Origin: Pontibacter fetidus
Lineage (GTDB): Bacteria; Bacteroidota; Bacteroidia; Cytophagales; Hymenobacteraceae
Length of the DNA stretch: 64,000 bases
Direction of reading: 5' to 3'
NCBI RefSeq assembly: GCF_010119545.1
Contig: NZ_JAAEAA010000002.1
Span: forward strand, 1-64,000
The translations under genes and the position numbers were made by a program. The notes beneath the pieces are model-generated. The model made no database searches. It was given only the letters and a program-made list of their open reading frames with translations, and was not told the DNA's origin. Positions within the stretch are counted from its first letter, which is position 1, and each line of letters begins with the position of its first letter. Positions 8,688 through 17,758 of the stretch are shown in pieces.

Positions 8688-9048
8688 CATTAACTTATGT
8701 ATAGTTTAAAAATCCCCGGTAGCCTGGCTGCCGGGGATTTTTATTTTTGCGGGTAGGTCGCTTGCCTTAACTGGATGCTCTCTCCTGTTCAGAATTAAAT
8801 TTACCCGGCACTTTTCCCACCTTACTTCCGGGTTAAAATATATAAAAGCAGCGCAGCTATAGTTATAAGAGCCTGAAGCAGAAACTATAGTTTAAGAGAG
8901 GCACAGTTACTTAGGCTACATGCTACTCTAATATTTATTTGCTTCCCAAGCAGGCTTTCGCACTCAAAAGGCGTATATATACTAATAATTGTAAAAATAA
9001 TTAAATATTAATCATTTTTGCCACCATAGCTTTAGATCCTGCAAACAT
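8688..9048. other. Intergenic region before the polysaccharide operon
   Basis: 361 bases without a gene. It holds the clpX terminator, two CTATAG copies (near 8867 and 8885) and an AT-rich stretch from 8930 to 9020. CATTTTTG (9013-9020), one mismatch from the -7 consensus, lies 21 bases after TTG (8989-8991). It is a weak candidate promoter for the export operon that starts at 9049. Confidence 0.5.
8708..8742 (+). terminator. Terminator after clpX
   Basis: A stem of 12 perfect pairs (8708-8719 with 8731-8742), extended inside by a few more, with an A-rich 5' arm and T-run at the 3' arm, 20 bases past the clpX stop. Confidence 0.9.
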
Positions 9049-9903
9049 ATGCCTGATAGTAAGATACCTTGGGAATGGGAAATTACAAGCAAAACCAGCT
9101 ATTGGGGCAATAGCATGAACGAGTTATGGTCGTTCCGGTATCTGCTGGCTGGGTTGGTGAAGCGTAATTTTTTATTGCGGTATCAGCAAACTGTGTTGGG
9201 CCCCTTCTGGATACTTTTTCCTTCGCTTCTTACGCTGGTTACCTACATTATTGTATTCGGTAAAGTTGCCCGTATCCCAACAGGAAATTTACCTCCCGTT
9301 TTATTCTATTTCTCAGGTATTATTCTCTGGAGCTTTTTTAGTGGGAGCTTTACAAGTACAGCCACAACGTTTAAAGATAATATCCAGGTTTTCAGCAAAG
9401 TATATTTCCCGCGTATAGTTATGCCCCTTTCAGTAGTAAGCACTGAACTTTATAGTTTCTTTATACAACTGCTGCTCCTGTTTCTGCTAATCGCATACTA
9501 TTGGCTGTTTCAGGATCTGAACTATACACTAACTATAGCTATACTTTGGTTTCCGGTGGCTATAGTTACAACGGCAGTGCTGGCGATGGGCATGGGCTTA
9601 TTCTTTTCTGTGTTAACGGCCAAATACCGCGACTTAAGCTATGTTATTAACCTGGGTGTGCGGCTGCTGATGTTCGTAACACCTGTAATCTACCCCTTAG
9701 CGTCAGTCCCGGACAACGTACGCTGGTTGGTGCAGCTCAATCCCTTGGTGCCTTTATTCGAGGTTTTCAGGTTATCGTTGTTAGGCGAAGGCACGGTTTC
9801 GTTGCTCCAGTTAGCAGGCAGCATACTTTTTACGGTTGTCTTCTTTATAGCAGCTTTGGTTTTATTCAACAAACAGGGCGATAGGTTGATAGACAGTGTA
9901 TAG
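9049..9903 (+). CDS. Polysaccharide ABC exporter, ABC-2 type permease (Wzm-like)
   Basis: The inner-membrane permease of an ABC exporter for an undecaprenyl-linked surface polysaccharide, probably O-antigen or a similar glycan. It is 284 residues with about six membrane segments after a polar N-terminus of about 50 residues. The block LLRYQQTVLGPFWILFPS and the following segment are typical of the ABC-2 polyol/polysaccharide permease family. The ATPase gene begins one base after the stop, so the two are translated together. It opens a six-gene plus-strand operon with glycosyltransferases and a deacetylase. Confidence 0.92.
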   Translation: MPDSKIPWEWEITSKTSYWGNSMNELWSFRYLLAGLVKRNFLLRYQQTVLGPFWILFPSLLTLVTYIIVFGKVARIPTGNLPPVLFYFSGIILWSFFSGSFTSTATTFKDNIQVFSKVYFPRIVMPLSVVSTELYSFFIQLLLLFLLIAYYWLFQDLNYTLTIAILWFPVAIVTTAVLAMGMGLFFSVLTAKYRDLSYVINLGVRLLMFVTPVIYPLASVPDNVRWLVQLNPLVPLFEVFRLSLLGEGTVSLLQLAGSILFTVVFFIAALVLFNKQGDRLIDSV

Positions 9904-9904
9904 T

Positions 9905-11188
9905 ATGGCAGATAAAATTATACAGGTAGAGAACATTTCTAAACTATACCACCTGGGAACTATAGGTACAGGCTCTTTCCGTCAGGACATGCAGAAATGG
10001 TGGAACCGGCATATGCTTCGCAAACAAGACCCATTCTTCGACCTGGCGACCGTTAACCAGAACAACAAAAACAGAAATTATATCTGGGCATTAAAAGATG
10101 TCAGCTTTGATGTACTACAGGGCGAGTCTATCGGCATTATAGGTAGTAACGGTTCCGGTAAATCTACCCTGCTTAAAATTATATCACGGATTACAAAACC
10201 AACTACAGGCAGCATAAAAGGCAGAGGCAAAGTAAGCAGCCTGCTGGAAGTAGGCACAGGTTTCAACAAAGAACTCACCGGCCGAGAGAATATTTTTATT
10301 AGTGGCTATATACTTGGGATGAGCAAAGCAGAAGTTACCGCCAAGTTTGATGAAATAGTTGCTTTTTCGGGAATTGAAGATTTTATAGACACACCTGTAA
10401 AACGCTACTCTTCGGGTATGTATGTGCGGTTGGCTTTTGCTGTAGCAGCACACTTAGAACCCGATATTTTGATTGTGGATGAAGTACTGGCAGTTGGTGA
10501 CGCTGACTTTCAGAAAAAATGCCTGGGCAAAATGCGCGAGGTATCTCAGGCTGATGGCCGAACTATACTTTTCGTAAGCCATAGCATGCAGGCCGTAAAA
10601 AACCTGTGCGACAAAGCCATCTGGCTTAATAACGGAAAGTTAATGGCAAACGGACCGGTTTCAGGAGTTATAAACAGTTATTTATCTGACGTTAAAAAGC
10701 AGAAGCTAAAACAAACCTGGCATATTAAAGCTGAAGCCCCGGGAAATGAATGGATACGGATGCATGCTGTAGAACTGATTCCGCAGGTAACAGATGCTGA
10801 TGCCCCGCTGGATATACGCGTGCCGCTACTGGTGCGCATAAAGTTCTGGAACATGACAGACAACCTTGTGCTAAGTATGGGGCTTCACCTGTTTACCTAT
10901 GGCGGAGACTGTATTTTTGATGTGCCCGCCCCTGCTATTACCTGCCATAAAGGTATAGTTGAAGCAGAATGCCTTATTCCGGGCAACTTCTTGAACGATG
11001 GCTCCTACTACATTTCAATTTTGATATTGCGCGACACTTCGGTAATACTATACAGTTTTGAAGAGTGTATTTCGTTTGAACTGGCAGATTACCGGGAAAA
11101 TATACAGTGGTATGGTAAATGGACCGGAGCCGTCAGGCCCAAACTGCCTTTTAAGTTAAAGCAGTATGAGACTACCCTGCACAATTAA
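9905..11188 (+). CDS. Polysaccharide ABC exporter ATPase with C-terminal glycan-binding domain (Wzt-like)
   Basis: The ATPase that powers export of the polysaccharide with the Wzm-like permease; 427 residues. Start chosen at ATG 9905, one base after the permease stop, rather than the overlapping GTG at 9896. Walker A GSNGSGKST is at 80-88, ABC signature YSSGM at 168-172 and Walker B ILIVDE at 188-193. Residues about 270-427 form an extra domain like the Wzt carbohydrate-binding domain that checks the glycan's terminal residue before export. This suggests the polymer ends in a specific cap, and a methyltransferase domain encoded next could supply it. Confidence 0.93.
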   Translation: MADKIIQVENISKLYHLGTIGTGSFRQDMQKWWNRHMLRKQDPFFDLATVNQNNKNRNYIWALKDVSFDVLQGESIGIIGSNGSGKSTLLKIISRITKPTTGSIKGRGKVSSLLEVGTGFNKELTGRENIFISGYILGMSKAEVTAKFDEIVAFSGIEDFIDTPVKRYSSGMYVRLAFAVAAHLEPDILIVDEVLAVGDADFQKKCLGKMREVSQADGRTILFVSHSMQAVKNLCDKAIWLNNGKLMANGPVSGVINSYLSDVKKQKLKQTWHIKAEAPGNEWIRMHAVELIPQVTDADAPLDIRVPLLVRIKFWNMTDNLVLSMGLHLFTYGGDCIFDVPAPAITCHKGIVEAECLIPGNFLNDGSYYISILILRDTSVILYSFEECISFELADYRENIQWYGKWTGAVRPKLPFKLKQYETTLHN

Positions 11189-11242
11189 CTAACTATAAAT
11201 AACAGGCTAACTACTTTAAAACTGCTTAATGTACGCTGGTTT

Positions 11243-12862
11243 ATGCCTTTAACTGCAACTGAAGAAAAAAAATTGATCACTGTAGTTATACCTTGTTATA
11301 ACCATGCCCAGTATCTGTCAAAAGCTATAGAAAGCGTCTTAAACCAGACATACCCGCACACTGAAATTATAGTGATAGATGATGGCTCAACGGATAATAC
11401 AAGAGCTATAGCAGCAAAATATGCAGGTGTAAGGTATGTATACCAGCAAAACCAGGGGCTGTCTGCGGCCAGAAACAAAGGCGTTGAACACAGCAAGGGC
11501 GAATACATTCTTTTCCTGGATGCTGATGACTGGTTATACCCCAGGGGGCTGGAGGTAAATGCTGCTTACCTGCAGCAAATGAAAGAACTGGCGTTTGTTT
11601 CAGGCTTGTATGATTATGTATACATCCAGGAAAACAGAATTGCCGCGGGAGGCCACACGGTAAAATCCGATCATTACAAACGTATGCTTCAGGGCAACTA
11701 TATATGCATGATCGCCACCGTACTTTTCAGGAAAAAGATCTTTGATGAATTTGTTTTTGATACAACCCTAACATCTTGCGAGGATTATGATCTATACTTA
11801 AAGATCACGCTCAAGTATCCCGTTCATCACCATTCCGATAAAATAGCGGCATACCGCATACACAAACAAAACATGTCTGCCAACATCCCCTGGATGCTTC
11901 AGAATGCGCTTACAGTGGTAAAAAGGCATCAGCAAACTATAGCTGATGGTACCGAAAGATTTGATTATGCTGCCAGCCACCGAGCCTGGAAAAACTATTA
12001 CTGCAAAAAACTTTACAAGAAATTACAAAGCAAACAGGCCCGACCAACAACCGATAACCAGCTTATGCTCCTGAAATACAGTCCTAAGCTTTATCTTAAA
12101 TACCTGCCTGCTTTGCTCTCCCGTGGATTAAAATCTCTTTTAAAACAGCATGCACCCATTCCTGCATTACGGTGGCTGCATAAAGCCAATTACATTAAGC
12201 GCTTTACCCCACCGGTGGGTAATGTAAATCCTGGTGATTTTTTACGGCAATCGCCTTTTAGCACCCGTTTCGGGTACGACCGCGGCGGCCCCGTGGACAG
12301 GTATTACATTGAGCACTTTTTAGCAAAAGAGGCTGGCTGCATTAAAGGAAGAATACTGGAAATTGGCGACGATACCTACACCCGGCAGTATGGCGGCAGC
12401 AATGTTACTCAAAGCGACATTTTACATATAGATAACACCAACCCAGCTGCCACAATAATAGGTGACCTGAGCCAAGCACCCGACATACCCGATAACACAT
12501 TTGATTGTATTATACTGACGCAGACCTTACACCTGATTTATGATTTTAAAGCAGCGCTGGCCACCTGTTACAGAATTTTAAAACCAAGCGGAGCATTGTT
12601 ATTGACTACGCCGGGCATTACGCCCATCGATCAGGGGATCTGGAAAGATACCTGGTACTGGTCGTTTACGGATAAGTCGGTTTTGCGCTTACTGGAAGAT
12701 ACTTTTACAGGCGGCACTATAAAAGTAAATGCCTTGGGAAATGTATATACCGCTGCTGCTTTTCTGTATGGCATGGGCTTACAGGAGTTAACTATAGCGC
12801 AACTCGACCACCAGGATCCGCACTACCAGGTTATAATTACTGCAAAAGCTGTAAAAGGATAA
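11243..12862 (+). CDS. Glycosyltransferase family 2 fused to a methyltransferase-like domain
   Basis: A 539-residue two-domain protein. Residues 10-230 are a GT-A (GT2) domain with DDGSTDN at 46-52 and the metal-binding DADD at 93-96. Residues about 325-539 look like a SAM-dependent methyltransferase fold: ILEIGDD at 371-377, the acidic strand DILHID, the block DNTFDCIILTQTLHLI, and LKPSGALLLTTP near the post-IV motif. Its motif I is EIGDDTYTRQYGG rather than the usual GxGxG, so catalysis is uncertain. The gene is 54 bases after wzt-like and 4 bases before the deacetylase. A fused transferase and methylase could add and cap a sugar of the exported glycan; this is inference. Confidence 0.85.
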   Translation: MPLTATEEKKLITVVIPCYNHAQYLSKAIESVLNQTYPHTEIIVIDDGSTDNTRAIAAKYAGVRYVYQQNQGLSAARNKGVEHSKGEYILFLDADDWLYPRGLEVNAAYLQQMKELAFVSGLYDYVYIQENRIAAGGHTVKSDHYKRMLQGNYICMIATVLFRKKIFDEFVFDTTLTSCEDYDLYLKITLKYPVHHHSDKIAAYRIHKQNMSANIPWMLQNALTVVKRHQQTIADGTERFDYAASHRAWKNYYCKKLYKKLQSKQARPTTDNQLMLLKYSPKLYLKYLPALLSRGLKSLLKQHAPIPALRWLHKANYIKRFTPPVGNVNPGDFLRQSPFSTRFGYDRGGPVDRYYIEHFLAKEAGCIKGRILEIGDDTYTRQYGGSNVTQSDILHIDNTNPAATIIGDLSQAPDIPDNTFDCIILTQTLHLIYDFKAALATCYRILKPSGALLLTTPGITPIDQGIWKDTWYWSFTDKSVLRLLEDTFTGGTIKVNALGNVYTAAAFLYGMGLQELTIAQLDHQDPHYQVIITAKAVKG

Positions 12863-12866
12863 TGCT

Positions 12867-13889
12867 TTGAAAAAAACAATACTACATCGGATACGAAACA
12901 TATTTGCCCCCCGGGCATTGGTACTGCTATACCACCGGGTAGCTGCTCCTGTATCGGATGTATGGAACTGTGCGGTAACTCCTGAAAATTTTGAACAACA
13001 CCTGCAATTGCTTAAAAAAAACTGGCAAGTTGTTCCGTTGCAAACCCTTGTCGCATCGCTGAAGCGTAAAACTATACCCAACAAAACTATAGCTATTACC
13101 TTCGACGATGGCTATGCCGATAATTACCAGGTAGCGAAACCATTACTGGAAAAGTATGATTTACCTGCTACCTTTTTTATTTCATCGGGGCATATAGGTC
13201 AGCCAACCGAGTTTTGGTGGGATGAGTTAGAACACCTGCTTTTACATACAGACATGCGTACCGGGCGAATATCGCTACCTATAGATGGCAGGCCGTATGA
13301 AGTTGATCTAGGAAACGAAACCAGACTGAACAACGAACTGAGGGCACTGCACAGCACCTGGAAAGCAGAAAGCTCGCAGCCAGTAAGTGTAAGAAGCAAG
13401 TTGTACCTGCAACTATACTTTTTACTTAAACCCCTGAACTATAGCCAGCAAAAGCACATCATACAGCAAATCCGGCAGGCAGCAGACACAGAAATGAAAG
13501 AGCGCGCTGCCTACAGAACTATAACTTTAGCTGAGTTGCAGGAAATGACAACGACCGGGATACTGGATATAGGTTTGCACACCGCTAACCACCTGGCTCT
13601 GGCAAGTCATCCGGCTCATGCCCAACATAAAAACATACACGACAACCAACTATACCTGGCGCAGGCGCTCGCTAAAAAAGTAAATATGCTGGCTTACCCC
13701 TATGGAAACTATAACTCCGATACGCTAGCTGTAGTTTCTGAACTAGGCCTGGAGGCAGCTTTTACAACTGAAGCTAAGCCAGTAAGAAACAACAGCCATA
13801 CGTATAAATTAGGCAGGTTTCTGGTACAGAACTGGGATAGCAATGTATTGAATAAAAAGCTGATGTATTGGTATAACCTGGAAAAATAA
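12867..13889 (+). CDS. Polysaccharide deacetylase family protein (NodB domain)
   Basis: A carbohydrate esterase family 4 enzyme, 340 residues, expected to remove N- or O-acetyl groups from the polysaccharide or a precursor. NodB motif 1 TFDDG is at residues 79-83 (catalytic Asp80, metal Asp81). Motif 2 is HTANH (metal His pair in GLHTANHL), and the YPYGNYN region matches motif 3. No signal peptide is evident, so action in the cytoplasm or at the inner face is possible. The start is TTG at 12867, four bases after the preceding stop, and no ATG fits. Confidence 0.88.
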   Translation: MKKTILHRIRNIFAPRALVLLYHRVAAPVSDVWNCAVTPENFEQHLQLLKKNWQVVPLQTLVASLKRKTIPNKTIAITFDDGYADNYQVAKPLLEKYDLPATFFISSGHIGQPTEFWWDELEHLLLHTDMRTGRISLPIDGRPYEVDLGNETRLNNELRALHSTWKAESSQPVSVRSKLYLQLYFLLKPLNYSQQKHIIQQIRQAADTEMKERAAYRTITLAELQEMTTTGILDIGLHTANHLALASHPAHAQHKNIHDNQLYLAQALAKKVNMLAYPYGNYNSDTLAVVSELGLEAAFTTEAKPVRNNSHTYKLGRFLVQNWDSNVLNKKLMYWYNLEK

Positions 13890-13892
13890 CAA

Positions 13893-14831
13893 ATGGCAGC
13901 ATCACAAAAGGTTTCTATAGTTACCTGTTTCCTGAATGTTGAGCGCTACATTGAAGAAACCATACAAAGCGTATTGCAGCAGCACCACACTAACTGGGAA
14001 TTGCTGTTGGTAGATGATGGGGCAGCGGATAAAAGTACCTCTATAGCTAAACACTATGCAGCAACATACCCTGATAAGATTTTTTACTTTGAGCACGACA
14101 ACCACCAGAACAAAGGGGCCAGTTTCAGTCGTAATGTAGCAATTGAGAAATCTACGGGGGAATATATTGCTTTTCTGGATGCTGATGATACCTGGTTACC
14201 GAATTACCTGACCAGCCAGTTAGCTATACTTAGCCAATACCCTGTAGCTATGGTTTGCCAGGCAACGGAGTATTGGAGCAGCTGGCGCAAAAAGAACTAT
14301 AGCGATGTAACAAAACCTGTAGGCACCACACAAGACAAATCTTTCTCACCTCCCTCTCTTTTGCTAGACCTATATCCGCTGGGCCGTGGTGCTGCCCCCT
14401 GCATCTGCGGAACGCTGGTGAAAAAAGAAGCAATTGTAAAGCTTTGCGGATTTGCTAACGACTTTAAAGGCATGTATGATGACCAGACCCTACTTGTTAA
14501 GTTATACCTGCACGAGCCTGTTTATATTTCCTCTGTTGTGCAAAACCGCTATCGCCAACGGCCTGAATCGCTGGTGCATACGTCGCATCAAACTGGTAAC
14601 TATAAGCAGGAACGACGAATATTTCTGGAGTGGTTGAAAGTATACCTCAAATCGCAACCTGTACAATACCCTGAAGTTGATAAACTGCTTCGTATAGCTT
14701 TGCTGCCATATCATTCTCCCGTACTTTATTACCTTACAAAAAAGGCCCCACAAAAAGCAAAAAAATGGATAGCCAGGGTCCTGCCTGGTACTATAAAGCA
14801 ATACATTAAGCAACAGCAAAAAGCGCTATAG
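13893..14831 (+). CDS. Glycosyltransferase family 2
   Basis: A cytoplasmic GT-A fold glycosyltransferase of 312 residues, likely adding one sugar of the exported glycan. The nucleotide-binding block VDDGAADKST is at residues 40-49 and the metal-binding FLDADDTW at 94-101. The C-terminal 70 residues are basic and may associate with the membrane surface. The gene is 3 bases downstream of the deacetylase and 1 base upstream of the next transferase. Donor and acceptor sugars cannot be told from sequence. Confidence 0.9.
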   Translation: MAASQKVSIVTCFLNVERYIEETIQSVLQQHHTNWELLLVDDGAADKSTSIAKHYAATYPDKIFYFEHDNHQNKGASFSRNVAIEKSTGEYIAFLDADDTWLPNYLTSQLAILSQYPVAMVCQATEYWSSWRKKNYSDVTKPVGTTQDKSFSPPSLLLDLYPLGRGAAPCICGTLVKKEAIVKLCGFANDFKGMYDDQTLLVKLYLHEPVYISSVVQNRYRQRPESLVHTSHQTGNYKQERRIFLEWLKVYLKSQPVQYPEVDKLLRIALLPYHSPVLYYLTKKAPQKAKKWIARVLPGTIKQYIKQQQKAL

Positions 14832-14832
14832 T

Positions 14833-15795
14833 ATGCCCGAGATAACCGTTCTGATGCCTGTGTATAATGCTGAGAAGTTTTTGGCGGTGGCTATAGATAG
14901 TATCCTGCAACAGTCTTTCTCTGACCTTGAACTACTGATAATTGATGATGGATCAACGGACAACAGTGTAGCCATTGTACAATCCTATACCGATAACCGT
15001 ATCCGTTTGGTTAGGAACGAGAGGAACCTGGGCATAACGGCTACCTTAAACAAAGGCATTACCCTGGCCACAACAGACCTTATTGCCCGTATGGATGCCG
15101 ATGACATCAGTTTACCGGAGCGCCTGCGTAAACAATATGAGTTTATGCAAGCCTACCCCGAGTGCTGCCTTGTTGGCTCACGTACGGCTACTATTTCAGA
15201 AGAAGGAAGTATACGTTGGGAAGATAAACCGGAAAGTGACTACACTTACTATAACCTTACGTTCTTTTGCGCTATTTACCACCCAAGTGTTATGTACCGT
15301 AAAAGCATTATAGAGGCGGCAGGTATGTATAAACTGCCTTACGCCGAAGATTATGAACTATGGTGCAGGTTAGCCCGACAGCATAAACTGCATGTGTTGC
15401 CAGACATTTTACTACACTACAGGCTTAACAGCAACAGTACCAGCACCAACCTGAAACAGCAAGAATACAGCCAGGCAGAATTGAATCAGATACTGGCCAA
15501 TTTGAAATATTTTACCGGCCAGAGCTATCGTATCCCCCATAGTTTTGTGGAGTGTTTCCGATATAACTATAAACCGTTACTTGCAGAAAAAAGTGTAAGC
15601 AGTATAGTAGCGTGCCTTAAAGAGCTTGATAAAATCACGTATGCTATACTTGCCAAAGAGAATGTAAATAGAGATATAGTTAAGATTAAGGAAGCTGCAA
15701 CCCTAAAAAAACAACACATTTCACACTATTTCACACACAAACTCCCGGTTCATAAAGCGCTGCTTTTAAAATTCCGCTTGCAGTTCAGTCTGTAA
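14833..15795 (+). CDS. Glycosyltransferase family 2
   Basis: A second stand-alone GT2 enzyme, 320 residues. IIDDGSTDNS is at residues 36-45 and ARMDADD at 85-91, with the block YAEDYELWCRLA typical of the acceptor side of this family. It is the last gene of the polysaccharide operon; only 17 bases separate its stop from the end of the convergent gene at 15813, and no clear terminator was seen there. Sugar specificity is unknown. Confidence 0.9.
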   Translation: MPEITVLMPVYNAEKFLAVAIDSILQQSFSDLELLIIDDGSTDNSVAIVQSYTDNRIRLVRNERNLGITATLNKGITLATTDLIARMDADDISLPERLRKQYEFMQAYPECCLVGSRTATISEEGSIRWEDKPESDYTYYNLTFFCAIYHPSVMYRKSIIEAAGMYKLPYAEDYELWCRLARQHKLHVLPDILLHYRLNSNSTSTNLKQQEYSQAELNQILANLKYFTGQSYRIPHSFVECFRYNYKPLLAEKSVSSIVACLKELDKITYAILAKENVNRDIVKIKEAATLKKQHISHYFTHKLPVHKALLLKFRLQFSL

Positions 15796-15812
15796 TAAAC
15801 AAGGCTTATAGT

Positions 15813-16808
15813 TTAGTAATGCGCTTCCAGAAACTTAAAGATATCCTTCTCACTTTTTGCGTGATAAATTTCTGCACCGGATAAAACCGGAAATATAGTT
15901 TCAAACTCTTTGTAGTTATGCTCGTGCCCCCGCCTGGAGAATATAATGTTCTTACCCCCAAAATAACTGGCCAGGGCGGCTGTTCCGCCGTGTACCGACA
16001 AAAAACGGTCGCAATTTGCGTACAGCATCAACTGAAAATGGTTATAGTTATTAAACTGGTACCGGTACTTTACATACAGGTCTTCGGCCAGCAACACGTC
16101 CGGGTAATTTTTTTTGATGAGTTCAAAGTCATTCATATCCAGCACTTCGCTGTTGTCCATTACTATCTGGTCAGGTTTGGGCCGGTTATAAACTATCTGG
16201 TATTTATTGCTGAACCGCGCCAAAACTTCATCGATAACCGGCATACTCAGGTAATTTACCGGTTTCCGCCCCCATTCTGTGTTATACTTGTTAGCAATTA
16301 CTAACATAGGTTTGCTAAAAACGAATAGGTTGTTGGCGTAATGCTGCTTAAGAGGCACCCGGGCCCACTTATCAAAATAAATTTTTTTACTATGGTACAG
16401 GTTTGGGACCTGGTAGTGCTCGCGTGGCAATTTGCAGATGCGCATCTCATACTTTTCCTCGTGCCCTTCACTAAAAAAGTAAAGCTCTTTGGTAAATTTA
16501 GAGGATATAGTATTTTTTAATGTACCGTTCAGGAAATGCCAGTAGGCAAAGGGCAATGCAAAGATTAATTCCTGCTGAAATTCCTGCCTGTACTCTATCG
16601 TTTTATACTTTGGTTTGATAACATAGTCCTGTACAAGATATTTTACCTGGTTCAGGCGGGCGAGGAGATTGGCACGATCAAAGAATTCCGGAGTACCATA
16701 GCGAAATGGTCCCCTGAGCTGCTTTTTAATTTTTTTTACATAATAAAGAAGATCGTACTGCTTCAAACTACTTTCGTTTCTTGATAAGCTGTTCTCTAAA
16801 ACGCGCAA
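15813..16808 (-). CDS. Protein of unknown function, possibly a glycosyltransferase
   Basis: A 331-residue protein, not confidently recognised. It has no signal peptide or membrane segment, is rich in Tyr, Lys and Phe, and the first 50 residues are basic. The C-terminal third has CDRFLSVHGGTAALASYFGG followed by a short strand and RRGHEHN. A His-Gly-Gly loop before a helix is reminiscent of the nucleotide-sugar site of GT-B enzymes. Position at the end of a polysaccharide operon supports a role in glycan synthesis, but this is inference. The 5' codon appears to be TTG at 16808; no in-frame ATG is close. Confidence 0.6.
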   Translation of the reverse strand: MRVLENSLSRNESSLKQYDLLYYVKKIKKQLRGPFRYGTPEFFDRANLLARLNQVKYLVQDYVIKPKYKTIEYRQEFQQELIFALPFAYWHFLNGTLKNTISSKFTKELYFFSEGHEEKYEMRICKLPREHYQVPNLYHSKKIYFDKWARVPLKQHYANNLFVFSKPMLVIANKYNTEWGRKPVNYLSMPVIDEVLARFSNKYQIVYNRPKPDQIVMDNSEVLDMNDFELIKKNYPDVLLAEDLYVKYRYQFNNYNHFQLMLYANCDRFLSVHGGTAALASYFGGKNIIFSRRGHEHNYKEFETIFPVLSGAEIYHAKSEKDIFKFLEAHY

Positions 16809-17226
16809 AATTGGTTTAAATAACGAGGGATTTACTCTGCACCTTACCTAAAGCATACGCAAAACTTGCTAAAATAATTATAAAATTAATTTTAATTATT
16901 ACATTTTATAATTACTGTATTATACATTCCTTGTATAAAACAGAGATGGTAGCTTGCAAGAGCTGGTGTCGGAGAAAACTATAGAAGGGCTATTTACAAA
17001 GGGCAGAACGCCTTTTGACGACTTGATGGGAGATTTCTGGCAAAGGCCTGAGCTATTGTTATATTATACTTTTTGAACAGCACCGGATTTTACCAATTAA
17101 CCAGAAGAGCTTAGGCTTATAGGGCAAAATTGTGTGTACTGCCTATAGTTTGAGGGGCAAATTAGTTCTGCAAAAGCTAAGTTCACTTTAATTAAAGTTG
17201 CCATGGCTTCTGCAGAACTTTACTAC
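16809..17226. other. Intergenic region with AT-rich tract, small open frame and stem-loop
   Basis: 418 bases with no convincing gene. Bases 16865-16930 are almost pure A/T. A 40-codon plus-strand frame (16954-17076) reads like protein but has no recognisable family. CTATAG occurs near 16979 and 17144. A stem-loop at 17164-17219 lies just beyond the purE stop. Confidence 0.5.
17164..17219. repeat. Stem-loop downstream of purE
   Basis: Nine bases (17164-17172) pair perfectly with 17211-17219, and pairing continues after one mismatch. The loop contains a second perfect 14-base palindrome at 17185-17198. There is no U-tract on either strand, so it may stabilise the purKE transcript end rather than act as a classical terminator. 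Confidence 0.5.
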
Positions 17227-17754
17227 TTAATCCAGGTCCCGGTCACCGCGCTTCAGTTCATCTACAGAGCGCATTACTTTATCTTTCAGCCCGGTTTTAT
17301 ACTTCTCTAGTTTATCAGCTACGGCGGCATTAGTTGTTCCGATGATCTGGGCAGCCAATATACCTGCGTTTAAGGCGCCATCCAACGCTACAGTTGCAAC
17401 AGGCACGCCACCCGGCATCTGCAATATAGACAACACCGAATCCCAGCCATCGATAGAGTTACTTGATTTTACAGGCACGCCAATAACCGGCAAAGTAGTA
17501 AGCGATGCTACCATGCCTGGCAAATGTGCAGCACCACCGGCTCCAGCTATAATCACTTTCAGGCCTTTTTTACGGGCTTGCTCGGCGTACTCAAACATGC
17601 GGTGCGGCGTGCGGTGCGCCGAAACTATAGTTAGCTCATATGGCACGCCCAGTGTTTCCAGTATTTCAGCAGCGGCATCCATAATCTTAAGGTCAGACTG
17701 GCTGCCCATGATGATACCAACTAAGGGTTGTGTAGGTGTAGTTTGCTCGGCCAT
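17227..17754 (-). CDS. purE: N5-carboxyaminoimidazole ribonucleotide mutase
   Basis: Class I PurE converts N5-CAIR, made by PurK, into CAIR in de novo purine synthesis. The length of 175 residues is normal for class I. Substrate-binding blocks are GSQSD at 17-21, SAHRTP at 45-50 (catalytic His47) and AGGAAHLPG. The start lies 4 bases after the purK stop, so the pair is an operon with purK first. The presence of purK shows the class I two-step route. Confidence 0.97.
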   Translation of the reverse strand: MAEQTTPTQPLVGIIMGSQSDLKIMDAAAEILETLGVPYELTIVSAHRTPHRMFEYAEQARKKGLKVIIAGAGGAAHLPGMVASLTTLPVIGVPVKSSNSIDGWDSVLSILQMPGGVPVATVALDGALNAGILAAQIIGTTNAAVADKLEKYKTGLKDKVMRSVDELKRGDRDLD

Positions 17755-17758
17755 GGTT

